From: Elioraea sp051860475
GTDB lineage: Bacteria > Pseudomonadota > Alphaproteobacteria > Acetobacterales > Acetobacteraceae
Direction of reading: 5' to 3'
DNA length: 64,000 bases
Assembly (NCBI RefSeq): GCF_051860475.1
Contig: NZ_JBHYDW010000006.1
Location: 1-64,000 of the forward strand
The notes beneath the pieces are model-generated. The model was not told where the DNA came from. It did no database searches and saw only the letters and a list, made by a program, of their open reading frames with translations. The position numbers and the translations under genes were made by a program. Within the stretch, counting starts at the first letter, position 1; every line of letters starts with the position of its first letter. This document shows, in pieces, positions 33,705 through 43,124 of this stretch.

Positions 33705-33758
33705 CGTGCCCTCCCTCCCCTTCCGCAGCACGGCCGTCTCCGGACGAACGAGGACGTC

Positions 33759-34646
33759 ATGAGCACGACCCAGGGCTATCTCACCCTCGCCACGGGGGAC
33801 CGGAAGTATGTCGAGATGGCGGCCAATTTCGCCGCCTCGATCAAGGTGATGGACCCGAAACGGCGGGTCTGCCTGGTGCACGACTTCGCCGAGGGGCTCG
33901 ACCCTGCGCTCGCCGCCTTCTTCGACGACCTCGTGGTGATCCCGCGCGACGCGCGCTACCCGCACGTGATGAACAAGATCCGCCTGTTCGAGGCCTCGCC
34001 CTACGATCAGACGATGTTCGTCGATGCCGACTGCCTGCTGATGAAGCATGACGTCGACCGCTACTGGGCGCACGCCATCCAGCACTTCTTCTGCATCACC
34101 GGCAGCCCCGAGCGGCGCGGCGAGTGGAAGGGGATCATGATCGAGGACATCCTGCGCGAGCGCGGGCTCGAGTACATGGTCGTGATGAACGCCGGGATCT
34201 TCTACTTCGACCGCTCGGACGAGAGCCGGCACTTCTTTTCGGAATTGGAAGAATTCTACCTGAAGGAGATCGAGACCCTGGCGATCTCCAACTACAAGGG
34301 CAAGGGCAGCCACAGCTTCGAGCTCTATCTCGGCATCTTCCTCGGCATGAAGGACCTGAAGCGGCTGCTGATGCCGAATTTCGGCAACAACTCGTGGATG
34401 GTCTCGACCTGGCGCATCGCCTTCTGCCGGTTCGACATCCGCGCCGGGCAATCGGAGATCTTCAAGCTTAGCAACTTCCTGTTCGGCCTGCCGGTGCTGC
34501 CCACCCGGGTGGTGCGGCTGTCGCCGACCTTCCCGCATTTCGTCGGCCTGAAGCCGAAGCGCACCTATGCCCGACTCGCCGCCGAGTTCCGTCGGCTCGC
34601 TCGTGCCCGCACGCAATCGCCGGCCGACCTGGCGACCGCCGCCTGA
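33759..34646 (+). CDS. GT-A-type (family 8-like) glycosyltransferase
   Basis: 295 residues. Begins QGYLTLATGDRKYVEMAANF, then VHDFAEGL and the metal-binding DxD in QTMFVDADCLLM, with NAGIFYFDRS, the usual order for nucleotide-sugar transferases with a GT-A fold. MAANFAASIKVMDPKRRVCL fits the family 8 pattern of fetching a stored residue. There is no signal peptide or membrane segment, so it acts in the cytoplasm on a lipid-linked or nucleotide precursor. It sits between two genes of the secreted glycan-active family. Donor unknown. Confidence 0.72.
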   Translation: MSTTQGYLTLATGDRKYVEMAANFAASIKVMDPKRRVCLVHDFAEGLDPALAAFFDDLVVIPRDARYPHVMNKIRLFEASPYDQTMFVDADCLLMKHDVDRYWAHAIQHFFCITGSPERRGEWKGIMIEDILRERGLEYMVVMNAGIFYFDRSDESRHFFSELEEFYLKEIETLAISNYKGKGSHSFELYLGIFLGMKDLKRLLMPNFGNNSWMVSTWRIAFCRFDIRAGQSEIFKLSNFLFGLPVLPTRVVRLSPTFPHFVGLKPKRTYARLAAEFRRLARARTQSPADLATAA

Positions 34647-34670
34647 TACCGCACGGAACCGCCGCGCAGC

Positions 34671-34700
34671 TTGACCTCAAGGATTATATTCCTCTATGCT
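34671..34700 (+). promoter_or_regulatory. Candidate sigma-70-type promoter
   Basis: TTGACC (34671-34676), 18-bp AT-rich spacer, TATGCT (34695-34700). It is the only AT-rich stretch in the 257-bp gap before the gene starting at 34904, which would have a leader of about 200 nt. Confidence 0.5.
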
Positions 34701-34903
34701 GGTGAAGCCATCGGGCGAGTTGCGCCTGCCCGACCGCGCCCGCCATGCCACCCGCCCTGCCGGCGCCGCCTGCCCACGCAATGCGGCACGCCGACCCGTC
34801 GCGATCCCCGTCGTGTGAGTGCCGAGACGGCCCGCCGGGACGGCGGGGATGCCGTCGCGTGCCTGTCCGCCGCCATCGCGCTACCGTCATTCCGGAGCCC
34901 CGC

Positions 34904-37900
34904 ATGCCCCGCATCCTCCCCTCCCGTGGAGCACTGCTCCGCCGCCGCACCCCTGTCCTGCCGCAGATCAGCATCGCCACGCCGGTCTCGCCGCAGCCAC
35001 CGGGTGCGCCGATCCTCGTCTCCGGCACCTATGGCGGCAGCCCCACGGCGATCACCCTCGTCTGGCGCCAGAACGGCCAGGACATCTCCGCGCCGGTCGC
35101 CGCCACCACGCTCTCCGCGGGCCAGTGGTCAGCCACCCTCACCACGCCGGCCCAGGAAGGCGATTACGTCCTGCGGGTCGCCTTCGATGACATCGCCCCA
35201 GTCGCCGACAGCGAGCCGATCCAGATCGTCGCAGGCGCGGCACAGGCGACGCAGGCCGCCTTCGTGTTCGAGGGCACGGGCACGACCACCGACACCGTCG
35301 CCCTGTTCGGACACGCCTTCGAGCGGGGCATGCTTGCCCCCGCCGACCCGGTGGTGCTGCGCCGCACGGACACCCAGGCGCCGCTGCGCACCCAGCTGAA
35401 CCCGCTCAGCACCTGGACCGACGGCAGCGTGAAGACCGCGCTGCTCGCCGCCGAGCTTCCCGCCCTCGCCGACCAGGCGACGCTGACGGCCGAGCTGGTG
35501 CGCGGCGCGGCGCATCCCGACCCCGGCAGCACGCTCGCCTTCACGACCGCGCTCTCCGGCCGCAGCGCCGTCGTCACCGTCTATCCGGCGAGCGGCAGCC
35601 CCTGGGTGTTCGACGTGCTCGGCGCGATCGGCGCGGATCGCTGGCACCAGGGGCCGCTCGCGCTCTCGACGCGGGTGGCCACCGCGGTGCCGCAATCGGC
35701 CTGCGGCGTGACCTCCGTGCGGCTGATGGTCGACGTGGTCGTCACCAAGGAGGGGTTTCTCGAACTCGATGTCTGCTTCTCGAACGACCGGGTGCAGCAC
35801 TCGGGCGGCGGCATCGCCACCTTCGGCTACACCATCACGATCGACGGGACGACGGTCTACGATCAGCGGCCGAGCTCGGGGGCGGCGCGCCAGCTTCTGC
35901 AGTATTCGCAGTGGATCCGCCGCCGCGGCCGCGCGGTCGGCGCGGCGATGCCCGAGCGGCCCTTCGTCCGCCCCGACCTCGACCTGCTGGTGCGCGCCGG
36001 CGTGCAGCTCGACTACGACCGCAGCCAGGCGATCGGCACTCCGCATGTGACCGGCTCGGTGGACAACGTGCTGGCCGCCGGCAGCGCGGTGCCGACCGAT
36101 CCCTACTGGCATTGGGGGCTGGCGCGCGGCGCCGGCGATGTCGGCGGCCGGCCGGAGATCGGCTACCGCACCTTCGCCTGCGCGATGTGGCTGCGCGACG
36201 GCTACCGCAACGCGATCTCGCTCGCGCACCGGCAGTTCGAGGCGGCCTCGACGCGCGGCATGTACTTCTACGACTGGGATCTCGGCCGCTGGCTCAACCC
36301 GGTGGACTGGCCAAGGATGGCGTACACGGCGCATTCGGCCTCGCCCGCCGGCACCTCGCGCGCCACCGCCACAGGCTTGCCGTCCGATCAGCGGCCGACC
36401 CACAACACCACCGACCACATCACGATCGACCACGCGCATCACGGCTCGTTCAACTGGACCGTGGCGCTGCTGTCCGGCCGCCGCCTCGCCTATGACGGGC
36501 TGGCCGCACGCTCGGCCTGGGCGTCGATGGACCAGCAGATCAAGGCGAACGGGGCGCTCGGGGCGAACGTGCCGGACTGGCGCAGTTTCACCCCCGACCA
36601 CACCACCGGGCGCGCCTGGGCGGTGCGGCCCTGGGCACCGCAGACGCGCTCCTGGGCCTGGGACTTCCGCGACATCGTCGACTGCGCGACGATCCTGCCC
36701 GACGGCTACGAGGGCGCGCACCGCCTCTTCTACGACCGCAACGTCGAAGCCTGGGTGAACAGCGTCAAGGACGTGCTGCCGCTCGTCCGGTCGATGTTCA
36801 CGGCGAATGTCATCGGCACGCCGATGCTCCACGCCGACGAGAACCACCTCGCCGGCTTCATGTACTCCTTCATCTTCTACGGCGCCGGCACGGCGATGAA
36901 GGCCGGCGTAGGCGGCGCGAACCTGGCCGAGGTGGTCGAGGGCTGGACGACGTTCCGCACCGGCAGCGTGATCGACGGCGGCTATCCCTATCGCAGCGCG
37001 CTCGCCGGCGGGAACATCAACGTGCGCGGCAACCCCCAGCCGCCGTTCAACGCGCAGACCTGGGCCGAAGCCTGGGCCAAGTCGCAGGCGGCCGGCATGC
37101 CGACCGTGCCGGAGGACTGGTCGGCTGGACAGCAGGAGGGCGACTGGCAGCGCAACACGCTGTCCGGGCTCGCGCTGATGCTCGATCTCGACCTGCCGGT
37201 CGGGCTGAAGGCGCGGGTCGCGGACTCGCTCGTGCTGCTGCGCTCGGAGCGGCAGAACGCGCAGGCGCACCCGCATCCGCGCACCCAGCCGAACGACTTC
37301 TTCTCGAGCTTCTTCATGTCGAACACGGTCACGTCGCTCGGCGTGACCTGGCAGTGGGACAGCGCGCCCGTGATCGTGCCGGGGCAGTCCTTCCAGGTCG
37401 CGGGCGATGCGGCGCCCGGCGCGATCGTCGGCGTGGTGCGGTTCACCGGGCCGATCCCGCGCAACAGCGACTCCGGGCTGACGCCGGCAACCAAGGCGTG
37501 GGAGATCACGGCGCAGCCCGCCGGCGATCCGTTCACGATCAGCCAGGGCGGCGCGATCAGCCTCGCCGGCAACCCGCCCGCCGCCGGCACGTCGAGCGTG
37601 ACCGTGCGCGCGCGGACCTACAACCAGAACTCCACCACGCCCATCCTGTCCGCGCCGGTGACGGTGAGCATCACCACGACCGCGGTGCCGGCGGAGATCC
37701 TCTCGGTCACCCCAGCGAGCCCGCAGGAGGTGCTGGTCGGCGCGCCGGTCGGCACGACGATCTATACCGTGGCGGTGCGCGGCAATGCGCCAATCACCCC
37801 CAGCATCGCGAGCGGCAACACGACGCTGTTCGAGTTCGTGCCCGCGACCGGCAACAGCTACGTCGTGCGCACCAGGGCGACGCTGAGCCTCGGCACCTAT

Positions 37901-39103
37901 CCGCTGACGCTGCGCGTCGAGAACGCGCACGGCCAGGCCACGATCGATGTCTCGGTCGGCGTGGTCGAGAACGTGACGGCATCGGTCGTCACGCTTGGAC
38001 AGACGATCGAACTGCGCGAGACGATGACCGCGGGCCAGCAGGCCGAGAGCACGATCGCCTACACCGGCGACCCGCCGGGCAGCGCGGCCATCATCGCGGG
38101 CAACGACGCCGGCCTGCTGGCCTCGCCGCTCACCATCGACGGCGCGCAGGTGCGCCTGTTCACGGCCGGACCGGTGCGCAAGCGCGACGTGGCGCAGATC
38201 ACCCCGACCATCCAGATGTACAACGCCGCCAACGCCGCCAATCCGTCGAGCGCGGTCGTCACGGTCAACGTCGCGCAGCCCTGGGTGCACCGCGCGGCCG
38301 CGCCGAGCCTGACCTATATCGGCGTCTGGTCGATCGCGCGCCGCCTGGTGGAGACCTACACGGGGCCGCTGATCCGCATCCGCCGTGCGAGCGACAACGC
38401 GGAAGCCGATATCGGCTTCGTGCCGAGCGGCGGGCACCACGTGCTCGACGAGGCGGCGGTGACGGGCTTCGCCGGCGCGAGCAACTGGTTCATCCGCACG
38501 ATCTACGACCAGTCCACCGAGGGCGCACATCTCCAGCAGGCCAATGCCTCGGTCCAGCCGCTCGGCGGCGCCTCCGGCGGGTTCACGCGCGTGGGCGCGA
38601 ACAACCGCGCGGGCGCGCTGTTCGGCTCGAACCGGCGGATGGACCATACCTTCACGGTCCTGCCCGCCGGCGACACGCTGGCGCTCTACACGGCGGTGCA
38701 GATGCACAGCTCCGTCGCCGGGTTCCAGCGGATCGCCGCGGTCGCCGAGCTGCAGCTGATGACGGACAGCGGCCCGCCCTATCTGCTGCTGGGCAATGGC
38801 GGGGTGAAGCACTCCCAGACCACCACGGCGGGCCAGAACGTGATCCTCTACGCGCGCCACCGCAACGTCATCAGCGCCGCGGACCGCAACCGCGTCGGCT
38901 TCACCGCCCGCGCGGTCGAGGTGTCGACCGGCGGCAACAACGCGCTGACCACCAGCAATGCGCAGGTGACGCTGGGGACGAACAATCAGGGCCACAACCC
39001 GTGGCCCGGCCGCTGCGCCGAGCTGGTGCTGGCGAGCGCCCTGACGGTCGGCACCGAGGAGGCCGGCCTCTACGCGGCCGCGGGCGCCTTCTTCGGCGTG
39101 TAG
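34904..39103 (+). CDS. Giant glycan-active protein with toroid-like core and Ig/jelly-roll C-terminus
   Basis: 1399 residues from the ATG at 34904 (CGGAG upstream; the frame from 34745 is out-of-style). Order: Ig-like module (LVSGTYGGSPTAITLVW), the shared domain at about 131-190 (LFGHAFERGMLA, TWTDGSVKTALL), a beta-rich region, then the toroid-like core with GGRPEIGY near 413, AHHGSFNWTVALLSGRRLAY near 512 and RSWAWDFRDIVDC, matching the same motifs of the 1592-residue protein. The C-terminal third has Ig/cadherin-like repeats and a jelly-roll resembling GH54/LamG domains (ADIGFVPSGGHHVLDE, RTIYDQSTEGAHLQQA). There is no Sec signal, RTX repeat or PEP-CTERM, so the export route is unclear. 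Probable EPS lyase or hydrolase; function inferred. Confidence 0.72.
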   Translation: MPRILPSRGALLRRRTPVLPQISIATPVSPQPPGAPILVSGTYGGSPTAITLVWRQNGQDISAPVAATTLSAGQWSATLTTPAQEGDYVLRVAFDDIAPVADSEPIQIVAGAAQATQAAFVFEGTGTTTDTVALFGHAFERGMLAPADPVVLRRTDTQAPLRTQLNPLSTWTDGSVKTALLAAELPALADQATLTAELVRGAAHPDPGSTLAFTTALSGRSAVVTVYPASGSPWVFDVLGAIGADRWHQGPLALSTRVATAVPQSACGVTSVRLMVDVVVTKEGFLELDVCFSNDRVQHSGGGIATFGYTITIDGTTVYDQRPSSGAARQLLQYSQWIRRRGRAVGAAMPERPFVRPDLDLLVRAGVQLDYDRSQAIGTPHVTGSVDNVLAAGSAVPTDPYWHWGLARGAGDVGGRPEIGYRTFACAMWLRDGYRNAISLAHRQFEAASTRGMYFYDWDLGRWLNPVDWPRMAYTAHSASPAGTSRATATGLPSDQRPTHNTTDHITIDHAHHGSFNWTVALLSGRRLAYDGLAARSAWASMDQQIKANGALGANVPDWRSFTPDHTTGRAWAVRPWAPQTRSWAWDFRDIVDCATILPDGYEGAHRLFYDRNVEAWVNSVKDVLPLVRSMFTANVIGTPMLHADENHLAGFMYSFIFYGAGTAMKAGVGGANLAEVVEGWTTFRTGSVIDGGYPYRSALAGGNINVRGNPQPPFNAQTWAEAWAKSQAAGMPTVPEDWSAGQQEGDWQRNTLSGLALMLDLDLPVGLKARVADSLVLLRSERQNAQAHPHPRTQPNDFFSSFFMSNTVTSLGVTWQWDSAPVIVPGQSFQVAGDAAPGAIVGVVRFTGPIPRNSDSGLTPATKAWEITAQPAGDPFTISQGGAISLAGNPPAAGTSSVTVRARTYNQNSTTPILSAPVTVSITTTAVPAEILSVTPASPQEVLVGAPVGTTIYTVAVRGNAPITPSIASGNTTLFEFVPATGNSYVVRTRATLSLGTYPLTLRVENAHGQATIDVSVGVVENVTASVVTLGQTIELRETMTAGQQAESTIAYTGDPPGSAAIIAGNDAGLLASPLTIDGAQVRLFTAGPVRKRDVAQITPTIQMYNAANAANPSSAVVTVNVAQPWVHRAAAPSLTYIGVWSIARRLVETYTGPLIRIRRASDNAEADIGFVPSGGHHVLDEAAVTGFAGASNWFIRTIYDQSTEGAHLQQANASVQPLGGASGGFTRVGANNRAGALFGSNRRMDHTFTVLPAGDTLALYTAVQMHSSVAGFQRIAAVAELQLMTDSGPPYLLLGNGGVKHSQTTTAGQNVILYARHRNVISAADRNRVGFTARAVEVSTGGNNALTTSNAQVTLGTNNQGHNPWPGRCAELVLASALTVGTEEAGLYAAAGAFFGV

Positions 39104-39242
39104 CGGGCATCCGCCGCCGCGCGCGGGCGAGATCGCAGCCTCACCCTTGCCAAGCCAGTGCCGAGCGGGTTCTGTGGCGCCCGCCCGGCCGGCCGCGCGC
39201 CGCGACCCAGGGTACCAGCGGTGCGACGACGGGGCGGAGAGG

Positions 39243-40157
39243 ATGCTCTACAGGCTGCGGCAGCGGTACAACTACTGGCAGTTCGAGCGGATCATCGCCG
39301 CCGTGCACGACACGCCGCCCGTGCGGGTGGTCGAGTCGGACCTGCGCATCCTCAGCATGATCGCCGAGCGCGACATCGCGATGTACCTGATGGCCGCCAA
39401 GGTGCTGTACCGGCGGCTCGGCCATGGGCGGTTCGTCCTCATCATCGACCGCGACCTGCCGCAGCCGCGCCGCGACGCGCTCAGCCGCCATCTCGGCGGC
39501 GCGGTCGAGTTCGTGATCCTGGAGGACATCCCGGTCGGGCGCTGCCAGCGGGGCGGCACCTGGGAGCGGCTGCTCACCTGCCTCGACTGGTCCGAGCGGC
39601 ACTACGTGGTGCAGATGGACGCCGACACGCTGGCGATCGGCGACATCCCCGAGGCACGCGACGCGATCGCGGCCAACCGCGCCTTCACGCTGGCCGAGGG
39701 CATTCCGCTGCAGAGCTTCGACGAGGCGGTCGCCTGGATGGAGGCCAACGTCCCCTCCCCCACCCACATCATCGACGCCACCCAGTATGCCTTCGCGCAG
39801 CACCCGGACCGCGCGCGGCTGAACTACATCCGCGGCTCCTCGGGCTTCGCGGGCTTCGCCAAGGGCGGGGTGACGCGCGCGCTCGCCGAGGACTTCCATG
39901 TCCGGATGGAGGAGATCCTGGGGCGCGCGCGGTGGCGCGAATGGGGCACCGAGCAGGTCGCCTCCAACTTCGTGGTGGCGAACTCGCCCGACCCGGTGGT
40001 GCTGCCGCATCCGGACTACGCCACGATCGGCCCCGAGGCCGACATGAGCCGGGTGCGGTTCGGCCACTTCATCGGCAGCTACCGCTTCGAGCGGCAGCGC
40101 TTCGCCCGCGCCGGCGCCGCGCTGATCCGCGATCTGCTGACCAACCGGGCCGCCTGA
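39243..40157 (+). CDS. GT-A-type glycosyltransferase-like protein
   Basis: 304 residues from the ATG at 39243, preceded by GGAGAGG. It contains SERHYVVQMDADTLAIGDIP, a DxD metal site in the usual position, and IRGSSGFAGFAKGGV further on, as expected for an acceptor loop. An N-terminal basic region (MLYRLRQRYNYWQFERIIAA) may contact the membrane. It resembles family 8/uncharacterised GT-A proteins without matching one subgroup. It is 12 bases before the first FkbM methyltransferase and is probably cotranscribed with it. Confidence 0.65.
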   Translation: MLYRLRQRYNYWQFERIIAAVHDTPPVRVVESDLRILSMIAERDIAMYLMAAKVLYRRLGHGRFVLIIDRDLPQPRRDALSRHLGGAVEFVILEDIPVGRCQRGGTWERLLTCLDWSERHYVVQMDADTLAIGDIPEARDAIAANRAFTLAEGIPLQSFDEAVAWMEANVPSPTHIIDATQYAFAQHPDRARLNYIRGSSGFAGFAKGGVTRALAEDFHVRMEEILGRARWREWGTEQVASNFVVANSPDPVVLPHPDYATIGPEADMSRVRFGHFIGSYRFERQRFARAGAALIRDLLTNRAA

Positions 40158-40169
40158 GGAGCCCAGCCC

Positions 40170-40952
40170 ATGCTGCCGCTGCTCTATCCCGGAGAAAGCC
40201 TCGCGAGCTTTCTTGGACGGCCGGGCCTCTACCGGCGGCTCCGCTTCCGGGTCCGGCAGGTCCTCTGGACCTGGCAGGGCAACCACGAGGAAGCCGAGTG
40301 GCATCTGCTGGACCATCTGGTCGATCCGAACCGGGCGGCGGTCGATGTCGGTGCCAATTACGGCGGCTATGCCGGCCGGCTCGCCCGGCTCGCCACGCGC
40401 GTCTACTGCTTCGAGCCCTTCCCCGAGACCGCCGAGCGGCTGGCGCTGCGGATGCCGCCCTCGGCCGTGGTCCGGCGCGCGGCCGTCTCCGACCATGCGG
40501 GGACCGCCGAGCTGCTGGTGCCAAGCAAGGCGAGCGGCGAACCGGCGGTCGCCAACGCGACCCTAGAGGCGGCCAACCCCGTCACCGCGCGCGATGACCT
40601 CCGCGCGGTCACCTGCGAGCTGGTGACGCTCGACGAGGTGGTGCCGGAGCCTGTCGGCTTCATCAAGATCGACGTCGAGGGCCACGAGCTCGCGGTGCTG
40701 CGGGGGGCCGCGGGCATCCTCGAGCGGGATCGGCCGGCGCTGCTGGTTGAGAGCGCCCCGATCCTGAACCCGGAGGCGCCTGAGCACGTGTTCCGGTTCC
40801 TGGGGGAACGCGGCTACGAGGGGCTGTTCCTGCTGCGCCAGCGACTGCACAGCATCCACGCCTTCGACAAGGCGCGCCATCAGCGCCAAGACGCGACGGG
40901 CCGGCCGATGGATCCCTACGCCTACAACTTCATCTTTCTCCCCGGCGGCTGA
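40170..40952 (+). CDS. FkbM-family methyltransferase
   Basis: 260 residues. SAM motif AAVDVGANYGGYAGRLARLA, then YCFEPFPETAERL, and the FkbM signature GFIKIDVEGHELAVLRGAAG. The C-terminus ends YAYNFIFLP, common in EPS-associated members. FkbM enzymes O-methylate sugars or polyketides; here a sugar of the repeat unit is most likely. It is the first of four FkbM genes in this window (also 40988, 44135 and 45162). Confidence 0.87.
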   Translation: MLPLLYPGESLASFLGRPGLYRRLRFRVRQVLWTWQGNHEEAEWHLLDHLVDPNRAAVDVGANYGGYAGRLARLATRVYCFEPFPETAERLALRMPPSAVVRRAAVSDHAGTAELLVPSKASGEPAVANATLEAANPVTARDDLRAVTCELVTLDEVVPEPVGFIKIDVEGHELAVLRGAAGILERDRPALLVESAPILNPEAPEHVFRFLGERGYEGLFLLRQRLHSIHAFDKARHQRQDATGRPMDPYAYNFIFLPGG

Positions 40953-40987
40953 CGCATGCGCCCTCCCGTCGGGCGACAGGCAGCGCC

Positions 40988-41761
40988 GTGATCCCCCGCG
41001 CCGTCCGCTGGCTCAAGCGGCGGCTCAACAGCGAGCTCGCGGCGCGCGGCTATACCCTCTCGTGGCTGCCGCCACAGGTACTGGCACGGCGTGAACACCA
41101 GCTCGCGCTCGATTTCGAGTTCCTCGCCGGGCATCTGATGCTGACGCGGCCGCGGCCGTTCTTTCTCGGCATCGGAGCGAATGACGGGGTCACCCACGAC
41201 CCCCTCTACCCCTTCATCCGGGCTTTCAACTGGCCCGGCGTGATGGTCGAGCCGATCCCGGAGGCGTTCGCCGCACTCACGCGGAACTACGAGACCCTGC
41301 CGCACGTGACGCTGGTAAACGCAGCGGTGGGGCCGAGCGACGGCATGGGCACGATCTACTCGGTGGCGGCCTCGGACAAGGAGGTGGAGCGAATCTCGCT
41401 GCACTCCTCGTTCGACCGGGCGGTGCTGCTGAAGGCCCGCAGCTGGTATCCGGACATCGAGCAGCGCATCGTCGCCCGCGACGTCCCGGTGCTCTCCTTC
41501 GTGAGCGTGCTCGCGCACGCCAGGCGGCAGACGGTCGACGTCCTGAAGATCGACACCGAGGGCTACGATCTCGAGATCCTGCGGATGGTCGACCTGGCAA
41601 CCCTCGCACCGAGCATCGTGATGGCCGAGCACGCCAACCTGTCGCGGGCGGACAAGGTCGCGATGGCCGAGCTGCTGCTTGGCCACGGCTACCGGGTGGC
41701 GATGACGTCACTCGATATGCTCGCCTATCGCGGCGCACGGTTCGACAAGCCGATGTCGTGA
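40988..41761 (+). CDS. FkbM-family methyltransferase
   Basis: 257 residues from a GTG. The SAM motif is the variant PFFLGIGANDGVTHDPLYP followed by GVMVEPIPEAFAAL, and the FkbM core is VDVLKIDTEGYDLEILRMVD. The N-terminus is basic (RAVRWLKRRLNSELAARGY). It differs from the gene before it by having a longer linker before the core (EVERISLHSSF..). Likely an O-methyltransferase for an EPS sugar. The downstream gap to the partition gene is 93 bases. Confidence 0.85.
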   Translation: MIPRAVRWLKRRLNSELAARGYTLSWLPPQVLARREHQLALDFEFLAGHLMLTRPRPFFLGIGANDGVTHDPLYPFIRAFNWPGVMVEPIPEAFAALTRNYETLPHVTLVNAAVGPSDGMGTIYSVAASDKEVERISLHSSFDRAVLLKARSWYPDIEQRIVARDVPVLSFVSVLAHARRQTVDVLKIDTEGYDLEILRMVDLATLAPSIVMAEHANLSRADKVAMAELLLGHGYRVAMTSLDMLAYRGARFDKPMS

Positions 41762-41844
41762 GACGCCAAGCCCCTCCGGTTCCGTCGCCCTGCTCTCGGG
41801 CCTTCCATCTTTGCGACTGACTGTCTTTCCGTGTTGCCCGCTCT

Positions 41845-41872
41845 CCCGCTTTCCCTATTTCCGGCTTTTGCG
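41845..41872 (-). repeat. Purine-rich mini-repeat, copy 1
   Basis: On the minus strand AAAAGCCGGAAATAGGGAAA, followed by GCGGG. Similar strings occur at 42953-43026 and 48537-48570 (GCCCGAAATCGGGAAACCC). Short and degenerate; overlaps the end of the small DNA-binding gene. Confidence 0.35.
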
Positions 41873-42247
41873 CTCGTCGGTGATGTCGGCATCCCGCACC
41901 TCCACTCCGGCGAGGCGCAGCGCGAACAGGATCTGGTTGCGGATCGTCACCCCGCTCTCGGCATAGCGCCGGCGCAACTGGCGCAGCACGTAGTCCGGCA
42001 CCTTGGTCGAGAGCGCCACCTCCGGGGCGGTGCGGCGCGAGACGCGCGCCGGCGGCGCGAGCAGCCCGGTCGCGGTCTCGGTGTTGATCGCGCGCACCCG
42101 GCCCGCGGCAACCGCCTCGCGGATCACCTCGGGCCGCTCGAGGCTCTCGGCGACCGCGAAGCGCGGATCGTCGGGCGCCACACGCGCGCGCGTCGCGGGC
42201 TCGATCACCGGCGGCTGAAGCCCCGGTCGGCGGGTCGTCTGGCTCAT
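41855..42247 (-). CDS. Small DNA-binding partition partner (ribbon-helix-helix type)
   Basis: 130 residues from the ATG at 42247 behind GGGAGGG. The C-terminal part, VPDYVLRQLRRRYAESGVTI followed by RNQILFALRLAG, looks like a ribbon-helix-helix domain (strand, then two helices). The N-terminal half is basic and proline-rich with no known domain. It follows the ParA gene by 13 bases. Small RHH proteins beside ParA act as the centromere-binding and autorepressor component of type Ib-like plasmid partition systems (ParG/Omega type). It is not a canonical ParB: there is no ParB/Srx nuclease-like domain. Confidence 0.72.
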   Translation of the reverse strand: MSQTTRRPGLQPPVIEPATRARVAPDDPRFAVAESLERPEVIREAVAAGRVRAINTETATGLLAPPARVSRRTAPEVALSTKVPDYVLRQLRRRYAESGVTIRNQILFALRLAGVEVRDADITDERKSRK

Positions 42248-42260
42248 CCCTCCCCTCCCC

Positions 42261-42932
42261 TCAGGCCGCCGCATCCGCCGGCAGCGCGGCCAGCAGCCCG
42301 AGCATCTCGTCGAAGATCGCGGCGAAGTTCTGCGCGGCGTGGCTGTCGCGATCGTGCAGCGGCGGCACCCAGTGCGCGTAGCTCATCTCCTTCCACACCG
42401 TGCGTTCGCCGAAGCTCGCGGTGAGCACGCGCGCGCCGGCGCTCTCGTAGGCTTCGCGCAGGAAGCCCTCGACGCGCGGGCGCACCGCGCCGGACGACGT
42501 GCGCACCATCAGCACGCCGCGGCCGATCGGCCGGCGCGCCACCGCCTCGGCCTCCTCGATCTGGCGCCAGGTCTCGATCCCGCCGCGGAAATCGTCCTCG
42601 CTCATCTGCGACGGCACGATCACCAGATCCGACAGCGCCATCGCCACCTGGGTGTCGTTGGTCGCCGCCCCCATCAGGTCGATCACCACGGTGTCGTGGC
42701 GCGCGGCGAGATCGCGCACCAATACGCTGACGCGTCGTTCGCCATCCGGCACGGCGACCTCGACGCCCGCAAGTTCGGGGATGCGGGCGAAGAACCGCCC
42801 GAGCGGGCGGTTCGGATCGAGATCCATCGCCGCGACCGACCGGCCGCGCGCGACGAACTCGGCCACGGTGCATTTCGCGAGCGTGGTCTTGCCGCTGCCG
42901 CCCTTCACCTGGGCGAAGGTGATGATCGCCAT
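42261..42932 (-). CDS. parA: ParA-type partition ATPase
   Basis: 223 residues. Deviant Walker A FAQVKGGSGKTTLAKCTVAE, switch I region RSVAAMDLDPNRPLGRFF, and Walker B DTVVIDLMGAATND. This is the short ParA/Soj subgroup without an N-terminal helix-turn-helix, as found on plasmids with a small RHH partner. GGAGGAGGG precedes the ATG. The 215 bp upstream contain inverted and direct GCCGGGTTTC repeats that may be the centromere. Its presence inside an EPS locus is one of three arguments that the DNA is a plasmid. Confidence 0.88.
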   Translation of the reverse strand: MAIITFAQVKGGSGKTTLAKCTVAEFVARGRSVAAMDLDPNRPLGRFFARIPELAGVEVAVPDGERRVSVLVRDLAARHDTVVIDLMGAATNDTQVAMALSDLVIVPSQMSEDDFRGGIETWRQIEEAEAVARRPIGRGVLMVRTSSGAVRPRVEGFLREAYESAGARVLTASFGERTVWKEMSYAHWVPPLHDRDSHAAQNFAAIFDEMLGLLAALPADAAA

Positions 42933-42952
42933 CCCGTCCCTCCTCCGACTCG

Positions 42953-43026
42953 GCCGGAAAGCCGGAAACCAGGACAGCCGGGTTTCAGTGTCTCAGGCAA
43001 GCCGGGTTTCGGGAAATCCTGAAAGC
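42953..43026. repeat. Repeat cluster upstream of parA, candidate centromere/operator
   Basis: Contains GCCGGAAAGCCGGAAACC (42953-42970) and two direct copies of AGCCGGGTTTC (42976-42986 and 43000-43010) in opposite sense to it, followed by GGGAAATCCTGAAAGCC. The arrangement of direct and inverted units next to a ParA/RHH operon is what a parS-type site looks like. Related purine-rich strings elsewhere (41845, 48537) weaken the case for a dedicated site. Confidence 0.4.
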
Positions 43027-43124
43027 CGACAAACAAGGGCGCGGGATCGTGGCCGGCATGCCACAGGCAGACGCTGGCAGGTGGCATTCCCTTCTGAGGC
43101 GCCGTTTCAAATGGTGGTTTGATT

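Noticed and set aside
35129..38995. A long minus-strand frame across the second giant protein
   Set aside because: Antisense shadow of a gene with recognisable repeats; composition typical of frame artefacts.
41855..42247. Canonical ParB
   Set aside because: Too short and lacking ParB motifs; the C-terminal region looks like a ribbon-helix-helix protein.
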